Shown piece by piece: positions 55,485 through 63,700 of a stretch of 64,000 nt of DNA. Source of the DNA: Symbiodinium natans (taxonomy: Eukaryota > Sar > Dinophyceae > Suessiales > Symbiodiniaceae); assembly GCA_905221605.1 (NCBI GenBank), contig CAJNDS010002523.1, positions 610,001 to 674,000 on the forward strand. Direction: 5' to 3'. The translations under genes were made by a program, and so were the position numbers. The notes under the pieces were generated by a model. The model was not told where the DNA came from, made no database searches, and saw only the letters and a list, made by a program, of their open reading frames with translations. Each line of letters opens with the position of its first letter. The stretch's first letter is position 1.

Positions 55485-55704
55485 TATACCCTGAGCCTTA
55501 CAACCGAGAACCCAAATCCAGGACGTTGGTGTAGTTAGGGTCCACATGGGTCCACGAAGATGGCGGGCGCGGAAAGCCTTGGAGATGCGAGTCGGAAAAC
55601 GGAAAATGTTAGGGTAAGGATGCTTCGGGACGCTTGGGGGTTTTTGTGAGGGACGGACAGGGCGTGTATTGTCGTGAAGACTGACTGAGTTCATACATGC
55701 TCAG

Positions 55705-55926
55705 CTGGCACGGGAAGCCTCGTCTCATCAGTCGCCGCAGGTACGGGTCGTGGCCAAGGTGCGCAACTTGCCCAAGCAGCTTGGGCCACGGCGACCTCAG
55801 CAATGTTTCGTGTGTCTTCAAGGCCGCATGCTATTTTGGTTTGCTCTGGTCCAGGAGCCCATGTTTTTCAAAGTTTCTACATTGCCACTAAGCCTCCTGC
55901 GCCTCCATGAGCACCCCAAGATTTGA
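55705..55926 (+). CDS. candidate exon, unknown
   Basis: After TGCTCAG, 73 codons reading SPQVRVVAKVRNLPKQLGPR and FWFALVQEPMFFKVSTLPLS to a TGA. Immediately downstream another frame reads DLRLSKEELQRLDQLLHLGR. Confidence 0.4.
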   Translation: MAREASSHQSPQVRVVAKVRNLPKQLGPRRPQQCFVCLQGRMLFWFALVQEPMFFKVSTLPLSLLRLHEHPKI

Positions 55927-56064
55927 GGCTCAGCAAAGAAGAGCTGCAACGGTTGGATCAATTGCTGCACCTCGGCCGTCTTTGATTTTTTTTTAGTTTG
56001 CTCGAGTGCCGTAGGCCACCTGCATGCAGTCCTGAAGAGCTTTCCATGCTGCACATACAATGCC

Positions 56065-56544
56065 ATGTTACCGTCTCAGGCCGTCCCTACCGCAGAGCGA
56101 TTCGAAGGCAGGGGTTTTTGCGTGTGTTATCGCCATGGCTGTGATGTGCGACGTTGCGCGCGCATCGTACATTCGTACATACAAACATACAGCAATCTTC
56201 TCCACAAAGAAGGTTTTGGTGCCGGAGCCAGGAGGACTCGGGTGGGGACCTCAAGGGCTCGGCTTCAGGCGGACTACGGCAATGCAAGCTTTAGTGCAAT
56301 GCAAAATAGGCCGCACAGCATCCCCAAAACCGATTCCACCAGGCCGAAACAACCTATACTGCCTGTACTCTATCCAAGTCTATTCTCCACTCAGCTTATT
56401 GTTTATATTCCCCAAGTCATGGTTTGCTCACACATGCCGCGCGTTGCAAAATCCAAAGCCTGTAAGGCAAGCACTGCAGCGCAAGTTCGAGAGACTAACG
56501 AAGGCTCATTTGCACATCTTGCGGAGCATGAAGTTCTGTTATGA
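56065..56544 (+). CDS. 159-codon open frame, probably containing exons, unknown
   Basis: Segments after AGs: 56080 (AVPTAERFEGRGFCVCYRHG) and 56271 (ADYGNASFSAMQNRPHSIPK, then PKQPILPVLYPSLFSTQLIV). Competing + and minus frames are open over 56450-56980, so exon limits are not resolved. Confidence 0.35.
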   Translation: MLPSQAVPTAERFEGRGFCVCYRHGCDVRRCARIVHSYIQTYSNLLHKEGFGAGARRTRVGTSRARLQADYGNASFSAMQNRPHSIPKTDSTRPKQPILPVLYPSLFSTQLIVYIPQVMVCSHMPRVAKSKACKASTAAQVRETNEGSFAHLAEHEVLL

Positions 56545-56708
56545 AGTTGTGTGGTGCGACAATTGTCGGCAGTGCATCATGCCAGGTGCCATCACGCCGA
56601 CGGGGATTGTGAGGCAGAAGTTCCAAGTTGTGCAGTTGTACAGACATCAGCAACATGTCGATTGAGCTGGCTTGTCGAAACTGAGTAAATGCTCGTAAGT
56701 TGTGTGCT

Positions 56709-56978
56709 CTAATCGTGTGCTGGGGCATTTCCGAACTTGGTGCTCCGTAGATAAGACAGATGAGACCAGCGTTGGTGAATATCTTGCTCCCTCTTTCTGC
56801 TGGAGCACAGGGTCACATGGGGACCATGATAATGCGCACGGATCTCCGCGAAAGTGGATGATCCGCTGTATAATGCTGTGTAGGCCATTGCAGGCTGTGT
56901 GCCGTCTCCTCTGGCTTCCCAGAAAAACGAGTTGTAAAGAGTTTCTTGAAGGCTTCTCACGTTTGTTCTGAAGATCAT
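56709..56978 (-). CDS. minus-strand candidate exon, unknown
   Basis: Reads SLQETLYNSFFWEARGDGTQ and ALYSGSSTFAEIRAHYHGPH. A continuation at 56728-56495 (SSIDMLLMSVQLHNLELLPH) is in another frame; the junction was not resolved. Confidence 0.27.
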   Translation of the reverse strand: MIFRTNVRSLQETLYNSFFWEARGDGTQPAMAYTALYSGSSTFAEIRAHYHGPHVTLCSSRKREQDIHQRWSHLSYLRSTKFGNAPAHD

Positions 56979-57416
56979 GTGGTGTCAAGAAGCGAGCGCA
57001 CTAGCCGACGGCGCACGTTTGGAGGCGGTCCGGGTGCGGGGCCAACGTTTGCAGTTTCCTGTTCAATGTACGAAACACCTGCAGCATATTGCAGCATGCA
57101 ACGACAGCAGTCTTACCCTGTGCAAGTGTAGGATCATGTACATATACAAGTTTGATTGGCACCCTGCAGACGATACCCTTCCAGCGAGCGTTCACCATGT
57201 TAATACTGTTTCTGTTGCGACAGCGCTTCCTCGGATGCGTGAAGAACTGCAACCGGAAAAGGTGTCACTGGACACTGCAGATGACTGCAGTCCCATTGGT
57301 TGGGGTACTCTTGTCTTCCTGGCGTGACTTCTCTGGTGTCGCCACGTATCGTCTCGAGTCTTGGAGTGCAACATCTTGCTTATTGCATAGGAGTGCTGTG
57401 CAATCTTGGGAAGAAT

Positions 57417-57433
57417 GGCATGTTTGGCTCAAG
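57417..57433 (+). promoter_or_regulatory. relict dinoflagellate spliced-leader sequence in a 5' UTR
   Basis: The sequence GGCATGTTTGGCTCAAG differs from the 3' part of the dinoflagellate spliced leader (GCCATTTTGGCTCAAG) by one inserted G and one substitution. The last 11 bases are identical. It ends 38 bases upstream of the ATG at 57472. Relict leaders at this position are known in dinoflagellates and mark genes re-inserted from trans-spliced mRNA. Confidence 0.6.
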
Positions 57434-57471
57434 CAAAGTGTCGGCACAGAGCGTGCAGCTTGCAACAAGAT

Positions 57472-57783
57472 ATGTCGCTCCCAAGCTGGCTGGGCTTGCT
57501 TGTGTCCTCGCTGCTGCCAGCATCTGCTGTTTGGATCAACAGCGGAACGCCCGTCGGTGTGCCGGAGGACTATGATTGTGCAATCCGAAAGCTCGTGTAC
57601 AATAGGAGCCAGGAGCTGCTGCCAGAGCGGGGAGCATTCCGAACTTTGTTCGAGGCATTGCAGCTCCAAAACTGCAACTTAACAACCCCCGTCGAGATGG
57701 ATCACTGGCAGCCACCAGCTCTGAGCCCACCCACGGATTCTGTCGTCTACGCCGATAGCAGCAAAGGCAATGGTTCAGCCAAA
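57472..57783 (+). CDS. beta-helix gene exon 1 (signal peptide)
   Basis: 104 codons from ATG. Signal peptide with cleavage likely after ASA (residue 19), potential N-glycosylation sites (NRS, NLT, NGS), ending SSKGNGSAK at AAA|GTATAC, phase 0. Confidence 0.78.
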
Positions 57784-60700
57784 GTATACCCACACTAGTT
57801 TCTGCAAGTATCTTTTAAGCTATTTTCAGCTAAGCATCGTGAAGACATGTCATCATGTGAAGCTGTCAGGGAACGACAGCCATCCGGGGAGCCTGGCGCA
57901 GCCGGTGAAGTCTCTGGAGCAAGCTGCTGAGCTCGCCTCAAAGCTGAAGCAGCCAGCAACCATTATCCTGCGTGCGGGTACGTACTTTGTGCAGGGTGCC
58001 CTGTCGCAACTTTGTTACAACTTGCTGCATCTTAGCTACAACAAATCTACAACATCTCAACTGCTCAGACTTGGCAGCGGCCTTCTGTGGCACTTGCTGA
58101 CTTGCTCACGGCCTGTCCATGCTATTTTCATCTTCCCTGGTATGGACTTGCGTGTTAGACACGGCAGAGCTTCTGTACTGCGATGTGCCCTTCGCCCAGT
58201 GGCCTAGTAGTGCTATAGCCCTGCGATGTGTAGTGTTTTGTGCACAGCAGCAGAAAGGGATCGTGTGCTGCGCAGTTCATGAGTTCATGAGTGAGGCACA
58301 CTAGACCTTTCAGCTCGCCGCTTTCCGCTTGGCGTGCACCTGATGAACTTTCAGGGCGAGCGATGCGTGGACCGGCTGGGAACTGGATTGGTGCAGTGTC
58401 GGGCAAGTCAAGATAAATCCTGGGATGATTAACTCCTATAGGATACATCTAAGAAGAAAGAATTATTCGGAAAACTTTTGTGAACAATTCAATTGTGAAA
58501 AAGAATACAGGTTTCCTTGAAGGTCGGAGAGGTTGTCAGAGGGGTGGTGAACAGGTGGTGAGCGGCGGGCAGCCGCTCCAAATCCCTGCTGCCTCATGGA
58601 GCCAAGTACGCAATGAAGAAGGCTGGAAGCGAGCCTTGGAATAGAGATGGATGGAGGCTTCAATGAGGCATCTGGCCGTTCTTTGCTTGTGTCTTCCTTT
58701 GATGTTGTTCCTTCTTGTGTCATTTTCCTGATTTGTTAGGAGTGTGAGAAGTTTCCTGTAAACCGTTCTGCTGCAGCCTCACTCAGGATATTCTGGCTGG
58801 AACAACATGCAGGGCTTGGTCCCAAATGCCACAGCGAATGCCAGTTGCTGCCAGTGCCCTGTCCGCCCTTACAGCCCTTTTTTGGCCTGCTTGACCCCTG
58901 GCTGCCGCTGAGGTATCTGGGAGTGATGCCTGATGCTGACAGCTGCGAGAAAGCAGCCTCTGCGCAGCAGAATGCATTCACGAGCTACGTTTTCCATGAG
59001 TCACTTGACCGACCAATGCCATGCATGGGGAGAACCGCAAGAATGGTTTAGTCATTCCGAGTCATATGCGGTTGAGCCTTTCCCAGGTAGGACAGGGAAC
59101 CCGTTCAAGGAGATGTAGCCATGCCTTGTCCAGGTCAATCTCAGGCCCCTGGCTGCGGACTTGCTACGGGATCCGTGCGCCCTTTGGCTTTCACCCCATC
59201 CAACAGGACGGCGTCGTCACAGGACCGCGTGACAAGCCATGTCATACCCCTCTCCAAGTCAGTCCAAGTCGATGCACAACGCATTTCGGAGGACGCTGGG
59301 TGCAGACCAATCTCTGGCAGGCAAGAGTGTTGGAACAGCAGAGAGTTGTGTGAGACATGTGAATTTGTCAAAGAAGTTCAGTCACCAATATCTACAGCCA
59401 GACGAAGCAAACCAAAGGCGCACCCGATGATTCATGATTACGGCTTTCCAACGGATGAGCTAGTGACCAAACAGTAGAGAAAGTGCATGAAGCATCTCGC
59501 CCATGCAGCTGTAAATCTTGGATCCGTGGCTCAGCATGAGTTGAGAGCATGAAGAAGCCATGAGATGTCATGAGTCAAAACACTGAGGCCTGCAAAGATA
59601 CGTGCATGGTTTTGCGACCATGGCTATGGGCTGTGCATGAATCGTGCAGCACTATGCAGCATTTGCACGAGCATGTTCCATGTTAGTTTGGAACTCAGAG
59701 CCAAACTCGCCAGAAAATGTTCCTTCGCTTCTCGGGATGGGCAGAAGTTTTGGTTCAACTAGGGTTTGAGGAATGCTGAAACCTTCAAAGAACAACTTAC
59801 TTGGCATCCAGAAAGGCCCTGCGAGATGTAATAGAAGCATCGGGCGCCTGGTCTCTCAGCAAATTGCGTGGCCGAGAAATGGTCACCAGCATCACCGAAG
59901 CAGCAAGCGCCCATTCCAGTAACTTCTGGAGGATTTTAGCGCGCATCTCCGGGAACCGAGACCACACGAACGTCTTGCTCCTGCATGAACTCTGTGTGTG
60001 GAAGTTTGACTTGTGGGTGTCTTTGGATGCTGTCGAATAGGACATGCGTTGCCTGGATAGTTGCCATTACCGGTGCTTCGTCGAGCTCTGCGAAGCACTC
60101 GCTCATTGAAGAATCAGCCTTGCACCTGTTACATATCTACCGTTCTACTAAATTGTGGTTATTATCAGGATCAGCTGGCAAGTAAAAGACCCCGCGCATC
60201 AAGCATAGACATTTACCAAGAATCTCGCAAGTCCTCCTTCAACTACAAGTCATGCTGCAGTGGTCCAGTGCCCATATGAACAGGGAGCGCGAAACAGTTA
60301 TGAACGACACAAAGATGTGATGCCTGCAGACGACCAAGCTACCAGCCATGCGAGCAAGAAGAGTTTGGCTCCATACCGGTCAACCAGCCCAAGCCCACAC
60401 CTTTTTCTGCCACGGCAGGCAGACCTTGCCGAGTCCACGCAGAGCGATACGATGAGAAAACTGCTAGAGGACAAGATGACAGGGCCAGGGCATGTAGCCG
60501 GATGAGACAGGCATTTTGCGACGTCAGTCTGAGACATCCAGACGTGCCTTTTGAAATCCAGGATGGCGACGGATTCCCCGGACTCCGCCTGAATGGCGAG
60601 CGCATGATTCGTGCTAAGCCCCTTAGATTCACTGCTGTTCCGCTGTTCTATAATTTGCACATCACAGATCATAGACCATTCTCGTAGACCCATTTAGAGA

Positions 60701-63700
60701 TCGGCAAAGCCTAGCAGCCAAGCGAAGCCAGGCCAGGAGTTGCAAGTTTAAGATTCGCAGCGAGGTATCCTGACGGCAGTCCGGAAATGACAGGGCAATG
60801 GCTGTATGGCGCCGGCCAGGCGTGGCTTCATAAGATTTCGCAGGCATTCCGGTCCACGTCAGAATATGCAGAATGTCATCTCGACCCTTCCTTCAAGTGA
60901 GGCCATGGGTGGAGGCGACTATGTTGATGCCTTTGTCCGGGATCCTCTGTCTGATCATGGGATTTGACAAGCCGATCGACATACTGTGCCTGTGTCATCC
61001 TGTGTCCACTGGTTTGCTCTTGAAAACGTGCGACTTAGCCGTGTATCGTCAAGCATGTCAAACATGCGCGTCTTGGAGCTTTGAAAAACACACGCACCTT
61101 ACAAACAGAGCTGGGAAGTCTTTACCGAAGCGTGCCGAGATTGCCAGTAAGGCAAGCGCAATTGGCAACATCTGTCAACTTGCTCTTGAGTCTGTTGCCT
61201 TGACCAGCGCCTGCTGCGAAGTGTTCGGTTGCATCGGGTGCACTGGGCCAAGGATGGCTTCACGGCCTGGGCACCACCCCGCCGTCGACCTGCGGCTCAG
61301 GATGTCATCGTCACTGCCGACGATTGGCCAGAGGCTTCCCAACAGTTTGTGCTAAGAACTAAGATGACAGAATCCGCTGATCAGCAGCCGGAGGAAAGGC
61401 CCGGATGGCCTTTCAAGACATTTATCCGCTTTAAAGCTTGTCAGCTTGTCCTGGCAAAAGCCCAGAACCTGAACATCGACGGGCACATCTCGGCTGCTTA
61501 ATTTACGTGGGTTTAAGTAGGGGGAGGGGGCCTGCACTGTACTCTTGACTCTTGCTATCAACTGAGCTTCAAACCTCCTATGTAGTCTCTGCCGAGTTCA
61601 GGCTGATTGGAAGCCTGTAGCAACTAAGCCCGGCCCCAATTCCCAGCCACGACGCCCAAGCTACAACTGCAGGTTCGTGTAGCTGATGCAGGTCGAGTGG
61701 CCGAAGACCTCTCCAGATGGTTCGACCACGCGAGATGCTTGGAGGGCCACGACACAAGTGTCTCCCTGTCAGAAGAGGGCACGCAAGGCGTGCGAATCTC
61801 TTGCCTCGTCAATCCCAATCAGGTCCAGAAAGCAGTTTCCTCAAAAGCTGAAGGATGAGTCTAAAGCCTGACAAGACAGGCGATGAAACTCAGTAAATTC
61901 TGATCCCTTGAAGGAGGTTGGCTGGTCAACACTCATCAAAATTTTGACCTGCCGCAGTGTTGGCAGGACACCTGCACCGGACTTCCCCAAAAGCACATGT
62001 TCGAAGCCACAATAAAACCCGACCGGAGTGGCGCCGCATCCTCCCCGCAAAGAGCCACGCCAGGCTAAACCAAACAGAATGGCTTTTGGGTTTTTGGCTT
62101 CCTGGCCTTACTATGTAAGTCTGCTCTACTCTATCGACTCTTCCTGTTTCTGCGCAGCTTGGGGGCTTTTGCCGGTCGACCGCCAGGGGCCCAGCCCGTC
62201 GACTCTCCCATACGTGAAGCAATAGAGAAATGAAGAAAGGAGGACCAGGGGAGATGGGCGCACATCAAAGTGATCATAGTTGACCTATCGAGGATATCCA
62301 TGCCGATAAGTCATACAAAACGTAGGGAACTTCCCTTTTTAGCTACCGATCCGGCCCCCCTTCTCAACCCCCCCAGCATAAGTACTGGCCTGCTGCGTTG
62401 AACATCTTAGCGGTCTTAGCGAATCTTGCAATGTGCCGAAGATTCGTTTTCCGACAGCAGCCTCAATCTTGCACCGGCCTGCAGCCTTCAGAAGCTTCAG
62501 TCAGCATCCTGGAACGCTCAGGTGGACAGGCATGGGAGACTTCGGGGAGTTCTACCTCGGTGTTGGAGGCAATGAGGCTGCATGAGCAGACTGCAGCACG
62601 GCTCTTGCAAAGCTAGGCACCTGCGACGATGTCACACCATCAGTTGGCTACTGGTGCGGTGACAATGCTCCAAGGCATGTCCAGGCATCGTCGGGGCCAA
62701 TGTCGGCTGCATCAGATCTACTCTGAAAGCATTTGAGACCTGTGCCCCGGGAGGCTCACAACTCACCATCAGGCACCTGGGCAAGTTGTTGGTGGGATTC
62801 TCTGCGCACCGGTCTTCAGACTGTGTTCAGAGAAGATATTGCTGATGTGCCGCACTGTGCTCGCTCACCTGTGTTGCCAGGCATTTTCAATGCGTCCCGC
62901 ATTCTGCCGCACTTCCAGCTCCTTGGCAAGATGGCATGAGCAACAAGTGACCTCGCACCCACCATAGCAAGCTCTCGTCTGCTTGAGCCAAGCAAGGAAG
63001 TACACCAGCAACGCCTCAGCCAAGCCTGTCATCAACGCCTGGCGTGGTCAGCACTGCCCATTCCCGACCCAACACTCTCCGTCAAGACTAGCTACTGCTA
63101 CTTGCACAGTCGTTCTCCAGCATATTTCAGCACGGGCAGGTATAGTCCTGTATATCGGCCGAGACCTGCCCTGAAGGTGGCGGCCGCTGGTTTTCCTGGC
63201 AGTTCCTCGTTGACGAGGTGAACCCTCGCCGCTTGGATCCGTAAGATAGAAAGCCACCCGGCTCAAGCGACGCAGTCGGCTGCTATAGCACAAAGCATCC
63301 CAAGCAAAGCCTACTCCAAGCCTTCGAGAATTTTCTGGATTTGGCATCGTCCTCCACGTCCACCTTGCATATGCCTGTTCCTGAACCTGAGGCAATGACT
63401 CCTTGACCTTCTCCGGCAAGCGTGGGGGAAACCAAGGCGTGGATGGCTCTGTTACTTGAAGCGACATTCTCCGACCGCCTCAGCCAGCTCAGCTGAGTTT
63501 GCAGGAGCGGAGGGTGTGAACTCTGGTGGGCAGTGGTGGATCGAGAACGTTCTGCCGGAATGCGATGCTCCGAACGAGTTTTTCTATGACCCCATGACCA
63601 GGCGTGGCCAACACCACCAAAATATGCTAGAAATGTTGCACTGTACGCCATGAAATATGTGCCTTGTAGTTGCCAGGTCTCTCTACGTTTCCTTCAATGG

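Noticed and set aside
62982-62992. CTTGAGCCAA as a second relict spliced leader (minus strand)
   Set aside because: Only 10 bases match, inside a + strand beta-helix exon; no start codon or 5' UTR context.
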